Below, one piece after another: positions 47,876-57,414 of a stretch of DNA of 63,680 nucleotides. Location: positions 1-63,680 of the forward strand of contig CACJRE010000002.1 in the NCBI GenBank assembly GCA_902595745.1. The letters run 5' to 3'. Source of the stretch: an uncultured Pelagibacteraceae bacterium (lineage in GTDB: Bacteria; Pseudomonadota; Alphaproteobacteria; Pelagibacterales; Pelagibacteraceae). A program made the translations under genes and the position numbers. The notes under the pieces are model-generated. The model saw nothing but the letters and a program-made list of their open reading frames with translations, ran no database searches and had not been told where the DNA came from. The first letter of the stretch is position 1, and the number at the start of each line of letters is the position of its first letter.

Positions 47876-48904
47876 TTACCAATTAATTTCTAATTTTTTA
47901 TTTTCACAAATTGTTTGCAACATATTAAACATTAGTGGAAAATGGTTTGGATTTAAATCTTGTAAAATCTTTGGACCTATCTCTAAAGCTAACTGGGCAC
48001 CTTCAACTGTAATATCTTTCATAAACTTTTCTTTTGCTTCATTGTATAAGTAACCCTCGCCTAAATATTTTCCCATTAAACTATTTCTTCCACCAATAGC
48101 ACTAACATACAAATCACCAAGACCTGCTAAACCATAAACTGTTTCTGGTTTTCCTCCATAATGAGAAACAAATTCAACCATTTCTGAAATTGATCTATGA
48201 ATCAATGAAGCTGCAGTATTTAAATAGTATTTTGATTGAAGTTCTTTTGTTGCTTTTGAATTGCTTAATCCTTCTGAAGCACCTATTAACATTGAATATA
48301 TATTTTTAATTGCCCCCGATATTTCTACTCCAGAAATATCTTCAGATATTTCAGTAGAATAATAATTTGTTGAAATTATATTTTTTAAAGACTGACATTC
48401 TTTTGTATCTTGATTAGCGATAACAGTCCCTGTTCTCATTTTATTTGCTAAACCAGCTGCTAAGCAAGGGCCTTTAATTGCTGAAATATTTATTTCTAAA
48501 TGACCTTTTTTTTCTAAAAGATTTTTAATTTTATCTGATAAGGTCAAAAGCTCATTGTCTAAAATAGATAAACCTTTTGTTAATAAAACAATCGGTAGTT
48601 TTTTTTCATAATTTTTTGAAATTTGTTCAACAAACCACTCAATCCCTATAGAGCTTACTCCACAAACAATGATATCTGTTTTTTGCTCTAAAATAGTTTG
48701 TAATTTTTCAAATTTTTCAAATTTAATTTCTTTTGGCAGTTGCGTTTTTAAAGATGGATGTATTTTATTATTAGAATTTATATTATCTATAAGTTGATTT
48801 TCTAAATGAGTTCCAACTATTGTAACATCATTTTTATTCTCTATACAAGGCACTGCAAAAGCAGATCCCATTGCACCAGCGCCTATTATTATTATTTTTT
48901 TCAT
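47876..48904 (-). CDS. gpsA: GpsA-like NAD(P)-dependent glycerol-3-phosphate dehydrogenase
   Basis: 342 residues. NAD loop GAGAMGSAFAVPC near residue 7, the central KNIYSMLIGASEGL and the GLAGLGDLYVSAIGGRNSLMG motif match GpsA. It would make sn-glycerol-3-phosphate from DHAP, or be a dehydrogenase for a related substrate. It may be a second copy, since it sits next to a TRAP transporter and not with lipid genes. Related folds (ketopantoate reductase) are less likely. Confidence 0.78.
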   Translation of the reverse strand: MKKIIIIGAGAMGSAFAVPCIENKNDVTIVGTHLENQLIDNINSNNKIHPSLKTQLPKEIKFEKFEKLQTILEQKTDIIVCGVSSIGIEWFVEQISKNYEKKLPIVLLTKGLSILDNELLTLSDKIKNLLEKKGHLEINISAIKGPCLAAGLANKMRTGTVIANQDTKECQSLKNIISTNYYSTEISEDISGVEISGAIKNIYSMLIGASEGLSNSKATKELQSKYYLNTAASLIHRSISEMVEFVSHYGGKPETVYGLAGLGDLYVSAIGGRNSLMGKYLGEGYLYNEAKEKFMKDITVEGAQLALEIGPKILQDLNPNHFPLMFNMLQTICENKKLEINW

Positions 48905-49031
48905 TAGGTAAAATTAAGCTATAGTTTTTCTAGTTGCTTGTTGACATCCTTGCAATAGATTATTTCTTAATTCAATGCTAATTTTATGGAAAAAAATGAG
49001 GTATTTTTGAAAATAAATACTCTTCTAAATT

Positions 49032-51062
49032 TTAATGCGTTTTAAAACCTAATTTTGACTTCATTTGTTTTGACCATTCAACAAGCAATCTGTCTGCTGT
49101 TAAACCAATAAATGCTACACATAAGCCTATTATCAAACCTTTTCCTCCATCACTGAATGAAAGAGCTCTAAAAATTTCTTGAGACAAATCAACAGTTCCA
49201 ATAAATCCAGCTATCATAACCATAAATAATGCAAACATTAGTGTTTGATTTGCTCCAAGTATTATTTCTGGAAATGCTAAAGGCATTTTTACTTTCCATA
49301 ATAATTGTCTTTCTGTACAACCAGAAGTAATAGATGCCTCTATGATTTGCTGAGGTACATTTCTTAAACCAAAAACAGTATACCTAATCATCGGTATTGA
49401 AGAGTATATAACAATTGCAAATATTGCTGAAACATCACTTATTTGAAATAGCATTATTGCTGGGAGCAGATAAATAAATGATGGGAATGTCTGGAAAATA
49501 TCACAAATATTTAAAACAATTTTTGTCCTACTTTCTTTTTTAGATGCCCAAATACCTAGAGGTATTCCAATCAGAGCACAAATCATTAATGATGCAAAAA
49601 CCATGTAAACTGTAATCATTGCTCTAACCCAATAACCAGACGAAGCTATAAAAAATACAAACAACATAACTGTTAAAGCTAATTTAATTTTACCAAGCCT
49701 CCACCCAATCGCTCCTACAAGTAATATTACTCCTGTCCATGGCATAGATTGAAATATAGATTTAAGAGGCATTAAAAAATATATTAACATCCAGTCTCTA
49801 AAAATTCCTAATGGCACAAACAATGACCTTGTAAATGATTTGATGCCATTATCTAAATATACAGATGCTGAAATAGTATACTCCTTAGGATATTCATTAA
49901 AAAATGGAAAAATAAAAACTAAAACAGTACAAATTATTATTGAAAAAATGCTTATAAATAAATACGGATGTCGATTAAAAATATTGCCCTCTCTTCTTTC
50001 GGGCTCTTTCAATGCTAAAGCTTGACTATATCTATCAAGCGTAATTGCAATCAAAACTACTGCAACACCTATCTCAAAAGCTTCACCTAATCTTAAACCT
50101 TGTAACCTAATTAATAAATCATGGCCAAGGCCTGGTTGACCAATAAATGCAGCAATAACAATCATCGCAAGACATTGCATGATTACTTGGTTTACACCTA
50201 GCATTATTGGAGATCTAGCCGCAGGAATCTCTACTTTGAATAACATTTGCCACTTTGTACAACCTGCCATAACTCCAGCCTCTTTTATTTCTTGAGATAT
50301 ATTTTGTAATCCTAAAATTGTTAATCTTGCCATAGGAGGAAAAGCAAATATTACTGTGGCTATTACTCCAGCTTTTGTTCCTATTCCAACAAATATAACT
50401 ACTAATATTAAATACGAAAAATGAGGAAGAGATTGTAAAATATTTAGCATTGGCCATAAAAAATTTGCAAATCTTTTTCTCTTTACTGCGAGTATACCTA
50501 AACATAGTCCAATTAACGCTGCTAATGGTGCTGAAACAGATATAGCTGCTAACGATTTCATGGACAGCTCCCAAATTCCTCGTTTACTAAATAAAATTAA
50601 ATAAGAAAAACATGCACCACCTAATAACGCTAGTCTCCAACCTCTTAAATAAAACCCTAAAATAATTGTAAGTGTTAAAATAAATATCCACGGTAAAGGT
50701 CCTACATCATAACTTGGAAAACCTTTGTGTAGTATTGCTTCTGTTAAATCTAAGAATTTATCAACATAGTTAGCAATGCCTCTCGTAAAATCTCTAAAGG
50801 TAAATAAACCAAATATTTCGTACTTTCTTAGAAACTGAATTAATGCATTTGTCCAATCTACAAACGGTATTAGTCCATCTATTGAACCACATCCGCCTAA
50901 GCAACTTTGAGGAGGTATGTAGGCCCAATGAGGTGTTTTAGATGAAATAGTGTAATTTGGAATAATATAACGCAATAGCCACAAAAAAACGAATGGCCCA
51001 AAAATAAAAAAAAATTTTCCTTTAATGATGTTTTTAATCTTGTTCATTTTTATCTTCAGCAA
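49032..51062 (-). CDS. tmoW: Methylamine/betaine ABC transporter permease, double-domain (TmoW/ProW type)
   Basis: 676 residues; a later start at 51047 fits equally well. Two permease halves each carry an EAA loop: ISQEIKEAGVMAGCTKWQML in the first half and VPQQIIEASITSGCTERQLL in the second. Such double-length permeases differ from the short ProW and are known for TmoW. Between the first helices there is a periplasmic loop with CLGGCG. It overlaps the ATPase gene by 29 bases and belongs with TmoX and TmoV. Confidence 0.85.
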   Translation of the reverse strand: MLKIKMNKIKNIIKGKFFFIFGPFVFLWLLRYIIPNYTISSKTPHWAYIPPQSCLGGCGSIDGLIPFVDWTNALIQFLRKYEIFGLFTFRDFTRGIANYVDKFLDLTEAILHKGFPSYDVGPLPWIFILTLTIILGFYLRGWRLALLGGACFSYLILFSKRGIWELSMKSLAAISVSAPLAALIGLCLGILAVKRKRFANFLWPMLNILQSLPHFSYLILVVIFVGIGTKAGVIATVIFAFPPMARLTILGLQNISQEIKEAGVMAGCTKWQMLFKVEIPAARSPIMLGVNQVIMQCLAMIVIAAFIGQPGLGHDLLIRLQGLRLGEAFEIGVAVVLIAITLDRYSQALALKEPERREGNIFNRHPYLFISIFSIIICTVLVFIFPFFNEYPKEYTISASVYLDNGIKSFTRSLFVPLGIFRDWMLIYFLMPLKSIFQSMPWTGVILLVGAIGWRLGKIKLALTVMLFVFFIASSGYWVRAMITVYMVFASLMICALIGIPLGIWASKKESRTKIVLNICDIFQTFPSFIYLLPAIMLFQISDVSAIFAIVIYSSIPMIRYTVFGLRNVPQQIIEASITSGCTERQLLWKVKMPLAFPEIILGANQTLMFALFMVMIAGFIGTVDLSQEIFRALSFSDGGKGLIIGLCVAFIGLTADRLLVEWSKQMKSKLGFKTH

Positions 51063-52068
51063 ATAAGGCTTTAATTAATTCTTTTTTACTTACTGAACCT
51101 ATGACTTCTTTATTTGCGTTAATGACAGAAAAAATGCTTTCTGACTTTAAAACCTTTGATGCAATTTTTTCGATTTTATCATTGTAATTAACAGTATTTT
51201 CATGAAGTTTTTTTTCCTTCTCATTCATAATATTTTCTGCATTTAATAATTTTGATCTTGGTATATCTTTTGTAAATTCTGCAACATAATCAGTAGCAGG
51301 TTTTGTTATCAATTCTTCAGGAGTACCTACTTGAACAATTAACCCCTCATACATTATTGCTATTCTGTCTGCTAATCTTATGGCCTCATCAAAATCATGA
51401 GTAATAAAAACGATTGTTTTTTTGAGCATACTCTGAAGTCTTAAAAACTCATTTTGCATTTCTTTTCTTATCAAAGGATCTAGTGCAGAAAATGGTTCAT
51501 CTAAAAACCACACATCTGGTTCCACAGCTAAAGATCTTGCAAGTCCAACTCTTTGTTGCTGACCACCAGAAAGTTCTCTTGGATAATATTTTTCTCGACC
51601 TTCTAAGCCTACTAATTTAATAACTTCTTTTGCTCTATTTTCTCTTTTTTCAACATCAATACCTTGCACCTCTAAAGGGAATGCAACATTTTGTAAAACT
51701 GTTCTATGAGGCAACAAAGCAAAATGTTGAAAGACCATTCCCATTTTGTGTCTTCTTATCTCAATTAATTCTTCATCACTGGTTTTTAATAAATCTTTAC
51801 CTTCAAAAAATACTTGTCCATCAGTAGGCTGTATAAGTTTTGACATACATCTTAACAATGTTGATTTACCCGATCCGCTTAATCCCATGATGACTAATAT
51901 TTCTCCAGTTTTTACATCGATTGATGCATCTCTAACCGCGGGTATGTACTTATTTAGTTTAAGCTGTTCTGTTGAAGGATTGTTATTATTTTCTTTTAAA
52001 AATTTTTCAGGATTTTCTCCGTATAACTTCCAAATATTTGAACAAGAAATTTTAATTTGTTTATTCAT
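51034..52068 (-). CDS. tmoV: Methylamine/betaine ABC transporter ATPase (TmoV/ProV type)
   Basis: 344 residues. Walker A GLSGSGKST, Q-loop and signature LSGGQQQRVGLARSLA are intact, as is the Walker B DEPFSALDP. After it a short C-terminal part carries one CBS-like half. ProV proteins usually have a fuller CBS pair, so ionic or osmotic regulation may be reduced. Its ATG follows the tmoX terminator hairpin by about 35 bases. Confidence 0.9.
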   Translation of the reverse strand: MNKQIKISCSNIWKLYGENPEKFLKENNNNPSTEQLKLNKYIPAVRDASIDVKTGEILVIMGLSGSGKSTLLRCMSKLIQPTDGQVFFEGKDLLKTSDEELIEIRRHKMGMVFQHFALLPHRTVLQNVAFPLEVQGIDVEKRENRAKEVIKLVGLEGREKYYPRELSGGQQQRVGLARSLAVEPDVWFLDEPFSALDPLIRKEMQNEFLRLQSMLKKTIVFITHDFDEAIRLADRIAIMYEGLIVQVGTPEELITKPATDYVAEFTKDIPRSKLLNAENIMNEKEKKLHENTVNYNDKIEKIASKVLKSESIFSVINANKEVIGSVSKKELIKALFAEDKNEQD

Positions 52069-52101
52069 TATTTTAATAATTAAAAAAACTTAACATAAAA
52101 T

Positions 52102-52138
52102 AAAAAAAAAACGAACCGACTAAAATTTAAGTCGGTTC
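52102..52138 (-). terminator. Rho-independent terminator downstream of tmoX
   Basis: A 10-base perfect stem (CGAACCGACT paired with AGTCGGTTCG) with an 8-base loop, followed on the minus strand by nine U's. It sits between tmoX and tmoV, so most transcripts would stop after the binding-protein gene, and read-through would supply the permease and ATPase. Confidence 0.9.
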
Positions 52139-52161
52139 GCTTATATTTTGATCTTTTTAAA

Positions 52162-53106
52162 TTACTTAATCCAGTTGCTCCACTTAGATTTATGATCATC
52201 TAACCATTTTTGAGCAGCTGCAGATACCTCTAAACCATCGGTATCTTTGTAGTTAGCCATCTTGTCAATGTCTGGACCCGAAAAGTTCATTTTTTTTAAT
52301 AATTTGTATCCCGCTGGATGATTTTTTTTGAAATCAGCATTAACTGCTAATTTTAAATAACCGCTAGCTGGATTTCCACAGTCATAAAGTGCGTTTTTAT
52401 TAATTCCCCAAGCAGGGTCCTTTGTACAAGCAGGATCATGCTTTGGAAATTCAACAAATTTACCTGGGTATTTAGCACCTATAAAATTTGGAGACCAGTT
52501 AAATACTACAACAGCTTTTCCTTGTGCAACACCAGCATCCAATTCTGCCCATATTGCATCAGCTGAACCTGCATTTTTAACCATAAAGTTCATGCCTAAT
52601 GCTTCAACTTTTTCAGCATCATGCTTTAACCAATCAACTGGACCACCGATAAATACTCCTTTACCGCCTGAGTCAGCTCTAGCAAATTTATCACTGCACT
52701 TATCTAACGCTTTCCAATCAGGTAAACCAGGACATAATTTTTCAACATGATTTGGATACCACCAGTCCTCTCTAGTTACTGCATCATGAGTTAGAATTTC
52801 CTCAATTCCACCACCTGCTTTTGCTTTGTCATAAGATGCACCAAATGCACCTTCCCAAATCTCGTGTACCAAATCTATGTCTCCATCTGCCATAGCTTGG
52901 TAAACGGCTTGAGAATCCATGTTGATGTACTCAACTTTTTCACCAACCATTTTTAATAATTCACCAACCACTTCTGCACCTACTAGTTGACTTGACCAGT
53001 TATGAGTTGGGATTTTTACTACTCCACTTTTATCCGCATTTGCACTACTTAAAGTAAAAGCAAATGTTAATACTAAAGCGGAAAATAATGATGTTATTTT
53101 TTTCAT
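52162..53106 (-). CDS. tmoX: TMAO/glycine-betaine type substrate-binding protein (TmoX/ProX)
   Basis: 314 residues from the ATG at 53106, where MKKITSLFSALVLTF begins a signal peptide; the frame is open 69 bases further but without a good start. A strong Shine-Dalgarno (GAGGGG) precedes it. The mature protein has the ProX fold with aromatic clusters in HNWSSQ, WEGAFG, WWYPNH and FNWSPNF, expected for a quaternary-amine cage. It sits divergent from tdm, favouring TMAO, but relatives in Pelagibacter also bind glycine betaine and other osmolytes. Confidence 0.87.
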   Translation of the reverse strand: MKKITSLFSALVLTFAFTLSSANADKSGVVKIPTHNWSSQLVGAEVVGELLKMVGEKVEYINMDSQAVYQAMADGDIDLVHEIWEGAFGASYDKAKAGGGIEEILTHDAVTREDWWYPNHVEKLCPGLPDWKALDKCSDKFARADSGGKGVFIGGPVDWLKHDAEKVEALGMNFMVKNAGSADAIWAELDAGVAQGKAVVVFNWSPNFIGAKYPGKFVEFPKHDPACTKDPAWGINKNALYDCGNPASGYLKLAVNADFKKNHPAGYKLLKKMNFSGPDIDKMANYKDTDGLEVSAAAQKWLDDHKSKWSNWIK

Positions 53107-53146
53107 ATATACCCCTCTATATATTATTGATATGTTTAATGATGAA

Positions 53147-53175
53147 AGTATGATCCTATTTAAACTTATAGTCAA
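53147..53175 (-). promoter_or_regulatory. Predicted sigma70 promoter for tmoX
   Basis: On the minus strand TTGACT (53175-53170) and CATACT (53152-53147) are spaced by 17 bases, about 40 bases from the tmoX ATG. A TATAAT on the plus strand (53187-53192) could serve tdm. The two promoter regions face away and partly overlap, so one bound regulator could affect both. Read by eye only. Confidence 0.5.
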
Positions 53176-53224
53176 CTCGTTTTGATTATAATAAAGTTAT
53201 ATAAATTATATATATTTTGTTGAA

Positions 53225-55552
53225 ATGTTAGGAACTAGTAACGAAATACGAAATCCAGGCTTAAGAGCTTTACCACCAGGAGTTGAAAGATATTTTGTTA
53301 AAGGTGGTGGTTTATCTGTAATAGAGGTGTTCCCAGAAGACAAAATTGAAATAATCAATGATGATGGAAAACAAATTTCTGAAATTATAGTTTTTAATTC
53401 AAGTGGTAAACCTGACTTATCAATTTTAAACCTTAAAGAAAATGCTAATGCTGATTTTTCTAAAAGAGCGATCGCAAAAGATGAAAAAATTTCAAATATA
53501 TTCAAAAAAAGAAACTTAGATCTTCAAAAAGCTAAGTCGGCAATTATTTTTGATGAAGACTGTTTGATGGGGGATAAAATAACTCTTTCATCAAAAGATA
53601 AATGTTTTGTTCTAATTGCTGCACCTGGTGATCCATTAAATGTTCATGAACAAAACCCACCAACTGACTTAACTGTATTTATTTATAGGGCAAAATTTTC
53701 AGAGACAGATGAGCAATTTATTTTACCAGATCCTTTAAGTGATCCAATAGTTGAACAACTTGTAAAAAGACGTACCGCTGAAACTTATGAGGTAAAAGCA
53801 GGTGAATATATTCAAATTATTGATACAGGTGGAAGACAATGTTCTGATTTTTTAGCTTTTGATACTCATAAATTAAATGATGGTATTGAAAGTATAATAG
53901 ATGATAAAGCAACTAGAACCTTTATGGGTAGTGCTTATCCAGGCCCAGGCCTATTTTCAAAATTTTATGATGGTGATCATGAAGCAATGGTTGAGGTGGT
54001 AAGAGATACTGTTGGACGACATGATACTTTCAATTTAGCATGTACATCTAAATACTATGAAGATCTTGGTTATATGGGGCACATCAATTGCACTGATAAC
54101 TTTAATAAAGGATTGGAAAAATACGATATTAATGCTCGAAAAAGTTGGTCGGCGATAAATCTTTTTTTTAATACGGCAATTGATGCAAATAATGTTGCAA
54201 CCTTTGATGAACCTTGGTCTAGACCTGGAGACTATGTTTTGTTTAGAGCTTTAAAGGATTTAACATGCGTGTCCTCTGCTTGCCCATGTGATGTGGATGC
54301 TGCGAATGGCTGGAACCCTACAGATATATTTGTTAGAACTTATGGAAAAAATAACAAATATTCAAAAGCAATTGCATTTAGAATGAAAACAGACGCTGAA
54401 CCAAAATTAACTCAAGAAACAGGTTTTCATAAAAAAACATCAGAACTAACAAGAAATTTTGTAGAATATAAAGGCTATTGGTTAGCAAATAATTTTACTA
54501 ATTCAGGTACCATAAAAGAATACAACGCGTGTAGAGAAAGCGCGATAGCAACTGATCTTTCTCCTCTAAGAAAATTTGAAATATTAGGTCCTGATGCTGA
54601 AAATTTAATGCAATATACTTTAACTAGAAATGTTAAAAAATTATCTGTAGGTCAAGTTGTCTACACAGCGATGTGTTATGAAAATGGATGTATGTTAGAT
54701 GATGGTACTTTATTTAAATTTGGCCAAGATAATTTTAGATGGATTGGTGGAGACGAGTACAGTGGAGAATGGTTAAAAGAACAAGCTAAAAAAAAGAATT
54801 ATAAAGTTTGGATAAAATCAGCAACAGATCATATTCACAATATTGCTGTTCAAGGTCCAAACAGCAGAAAGATTTTAGAAAAATTTATTTGGACTGCCCC
54901 TATCCAGCCTTTAATTACTGAACTTGAATGGTTTAGATTTAATATTGCACGTATTGATCATGAAACTGGAACTCCAATTGTAATTTCAAGAACAGGTTAT
55001 ACAGGAGAACTTGGGTATGAAATTTGGTGTCATCCAAAAGATGCTAATGAAGTTTGGGATAAGGTTTGGGAAGCTGGAAAAGAATTTGACATCACCCCTT
55101 TAGGATTAGAAGCTTTGGATATGGTGCGTATTGAAGCTGGTTTAATTTTTTATGGCTATGAATTTGATGATCAAACTGATCCTTTTGAAGCTGGTATTGG
55201 TTTTACCGTACCTCTTAAAACTAAAGAAGATGATTTTATTGGCAAAGAAGAATTAATTAAAAGAAAAGCAAACCCACAAAAAAAATTAGTTGGCCTTGAA
55301 CTTGTAGGTCACGAACCAGCTATTCATGGAGATTGTGTGCATGTTGGACGAGCACAAATTGGAGTAATAACAAGTGGAATGTTATCACCTAAGCTTGGTA
55401 AAAATATTGCTTTATGTAGAATAGATGTCAAATATTCAGAGATTGGAACTGAAGTTGAAGTTGGAAAATTAGATGGGCACCAAAAAAGAATTGGTGCAAA
55501 AGTTATCGCGTTTCCATTCTATGATCCAACAAAATCTAGAGTTAGAGCTTAA
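53225..55552 (+). CDS. tdm: Trimethylamine N-oxide demethylase
   Basis: 775 residues with two parts. The first ~400 hold the DUF1989-like domain with a zinc-type cysteine set (GRQCSDFLAF, INCTDNF, CVSSACPCD). The last ~370 are a GcvT-type folate domain (RTGYTGELGYEIWC and a C-terminal barrel). This is the arrangement of Tdm, which splits TMAO to dimethylamine and formaldehyde, the latter caught by THF. It is divergent from tmoX and six bases before a small winged-helix-like gene. A GcvT-fold fusion of this size is unlikely to be anything else. Confidence 0.92.
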   Translation: MLGTSNEIRNPGLRALPPGVERYFVKGGGLSVIEVFPEDKIEIINDDGKQISEIIVFNSSGKPDLSILNLKENANADFSKRAIAKDEKISNIFKKRNLDLQKAKSAIIFDEDCLMGDKITLSSKDKCFVLIAAPGDPLNVHEQNPPTDLTVFIYRAKFSETDEQFILPDPLSDPIVEQLVKRRTAETYEVKAGEYIQIIDTGGRQCSDFLAFDTHKLNDGIESIIDDKATRTFMGSAYPGPGLFSKFYDGDHEAMVEVVRDTVGRHDTFNLACTSKYYEDLGYMGHINCTDNFNKGLEKYDINARKSWSAINLFFNTAIDANNVATFDEPWSRPGDYVLFRALKDLTCVSSACPCDVDAANGWNPTDIFVRTYGKNNKYSKAIAFRMKTDAEPKLTQETGFHKKTSELTRNFVEYKGYWLANNFTNSGTIKEYNACRESAIATDLSPLRKFEILGPDAENLMQYTLTRNVKKLSVGQVVYTAMCYENGCMLDDGTLFKFGQDNFRWIGGDEYSGEWLKEQAKKKNYKVWIKSATDHIHNIAVQGPNSRKILEKFIWTAPIQPLITELEWFRFNIARIDHETGTPIVISRTGYTGELGYEIWCHPKDANEVWDKVWEAGKEFDITPLGLEALDMVRIEAGLIFYGYEFDDQTDPFEAGIGFTVPLKTKEDDFIGKEELIKRKANPQKKLVGLELVGHEPAIHGDCVHVGRAQIGVITSGMLSPKLGKNIALCRIDVKYSEIGTEVEVGKLDGHQKRIGAKVIAFPFYDPTKSRVRA

Positions 55553-55558
55553 ACTATA

Positions 55559-55909
55559 ATGCCAAAAGATAAGAAAACTCTTTTAAATTTTTGGGAAGAT
55601 CAAATGAGACAGTCCCATACCTCTAGTAATTATTTTTTTCGAAAGTCACCTTCTCACTATCACATGATGTTATTAGTAATGTCAGCCTATAAAGAAGGAA
55701 CGAAATTATCAGTTGAAGAATTAAAAACAAAATTATTTAAAACTTCAAGACCGAAATCTGCATTAATAATCACTGAAGCCTGTGAAAAAGGATTCTTTCG
55801 TCTTGAAAAAACTTCAACCGATCAAAGAATTAAAAATATAATGCCAAGTGAATCATTCATTAATGAATTTAATGAGTATTTAACAACGCTTAAAAACATA
55901 AGTTATTAG
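55559..55909 (+). CDS. Small winged-helix-like protein in the TMAO block
   Basis: 116 residues. The stretch LSVEELKTKLFKTSRPKSAL followed by ITEACEKGFFRLEKTSTDQR reads like a helix-turn-helix and wing of a MarR-type or similar DNA-binding domain, with a short tail. It could regulate the TMAO genes. It lacks the flanking dimer helices of full MarR proteins. The start is six bases after the tdm stop. The regulator role is inferred. Confidence 0.62.
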   Translation: MPKDKKTLLNFWEDQMRQSHTSSNYFFRKSPSHYHMMLLVMSAYKEGTKLSVEELKTKLFKTSRPKSALIITEACEKGFFRLEKTSTDQRIKNIMPSESFINEFNEYLTTLKNISY

Positions 55910-56012
55910 CCAATTATTTATTTAAATTAATAAAGCATATATTTTTTATATATAAATTTTAGTTCTATAAAAAATTATATTAATTAGTGTTTGCAAAAAA
56001 TAGTGTTTTCAT

Positions 56013-57341
56013 ATGACAACATTACCTTCAAAAGCAAAAGTAGTTATTATTGGTGGTGGTATTCATGGTTTGAGTACTGCTTGGAAACTTTCAGAAACAT
56101 ATAAAAATCCTGGCGATATTGTAGTCCTTGAGAAAAAAGATACTGCAGCTGGAGCAAGTGGTATTGCATGTGGAGTGGTTAGAAATAATTATTTTCAACC
56201 AGCTATGAGAGAATTAATGGCTCATTCTGTTTCAGTTTGGGAAAGTGATCCAAAAGCATTTAAATACAATGCTGTAGGATATTTACAAATTTCACCAGAG
56301 GTTATGCATGAAGATGTTGCAACTATTTATGAACAGCAAAAAGCAATAGGTTACGATTCAGAATTTATAGAAGGTGAAAAAGATTGCATGAATTATATGA
56401 AGGGGATGTTTGATGACTGGCAAGCGCAAGGCATTACATCAGTACTTCATGAAAAAAAAGGTGGTTACGCTTTTAATAAAGATTCTATTAAAGCACTTGA
56501 AAACAAATCTACATCTAACGGTGTTCAAGTGATGAAAGGTGTTAAAGTTACAGGTTTTAAAAGAGGAAGTAACAGTAAGGCTGTAACAGGAGTTGAAACA
56601 GATAAAGGTACCATTGAGTGTGAACAAGTAGTGATTGGTGCTGGACCTTGGGCTAGAGATTTTTGGAATATGTTAGAGCTTCCAAAGACTGCAAACATTA
56701 AAGGTAAAGATGGTAAGATGCACGAAACTGATATGTGGACATATTGGATGCTTCAAGAGGGAGTAATTGGTGTTGATGCAGATTTTCTAAAAATGAATAA
56801 TGGACAACAACCTCCTGTGATTCACGTTGACTCAACCGCTCCATTGTATTCAGACAAAACAAAAAAATTAATCACTGATAAAATTTGGGGAATTTATTAT
56901 AAACCTGACATTGAAGGTCTTGGTGTACAAGGAGGAACTTCTCCTTATATAGTTGATAAACATTTTGATAAAGTAAATGTAGATCCGTACGGAATTGAGT
57001 CTCCAGAATATCAAACCACTGAAGCATTTAATGATATGTGGTGTTCAGCTTTAGCTCATTGCCAAAAAAGATTTGAAGGTAAATCGGATCTTTACAGAAA
57101 AGGACCATCAGGTGGTTTAGGATGTATGACACCAGACTCGTTTCCAATCTTTGATAGATTTTTAGAAAACGTTTATATGATTGCAGATGCTAATCACGGT
57201 TATAAAATGATTGGTGTAGGTGAGCTAGTTGCAAAAGAAATTCTTGGTAGTGAGAGTGATTTATTGAAACCGTTTAGATTCAACCGTTACGAGAAAGGTG
57301 AACTTCACCCTACATCGAACAGTCCATTCCCTTGGAGTTAA
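56013..57341 (+). CDS. FAD-dependent oxidoreductase (DAO/sarcosine oxidase-like)
   Basis: 442 residues. GGGIHGLSTAWKLSETY, AAGASGIACGVVRNNYF and the C-terminal GGLGCMTPDSFPIFDRF give a SoxB-like single-chain flavoenzyme. It has no folate domain. In this block it could oxidise a methylamine intermediate such as N-methylglutamate or N,N-dimethylglycine, either replacing or joining the SoxBDAG complex. The partner electron acceptor is unknown. Confidence 0.8.
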   Translation: MTTLPSKAKVVIIGGGIHGLSTAWKLSETYKNPGDIVVLEKKDTAAGASGIACGVVRNNYFQPAMRELMAHSVSVWESDPKAFKYNAVGYLQISPEVMHEDVATIYEQQKAIGYDSEFIEGEKDCMNYMKGMFDDWQAQGITSVLHEKKGGYAFNKDSIKALENKSTSNGVQVMKGVKVTGFKRGSNSKAVTGVETDKGTIECEQVVIGAGPWARDFWNMLELPKTANIKGKDGKMHETDMWTYWMLQEGVIGVDADFLKMNNGQQPPVIHVDSTAPLYSDKTKKLITDKIWGIYYKPDIEGLGVQGGTSPYIVDKHFDKVNVDPYGIESPEYQTTEAFNDMWCSALAHCQKRFEGKSDLYRKGPSGGLGCMTPDSFPIFDRFLENVYMIADANHGYKMIGVGELVAKEILGSESDLLKPFRFNRYEKGELHPTSNSPFPWS

Positions 57342-57414
57342 ACTCTAAGGCTAGACACGAATAAAGATTTCAACTACCTTTGAATAAATTATAATTCATT
57401 GAGGGGTGAAATAA

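Noticed and set aside
50215-50574. 119-residue minus-strand frame inside tmoW
   Set aside because: It lies in another frame of a well-supported permease and has no domain or ribosome site.
57342-57414. Riboswitch or small RNA before gmaS
   Set aside because: Only 73 bases, with no convincing conserved fold; the strong Shine-Dalgarno explains the sequence near the start.
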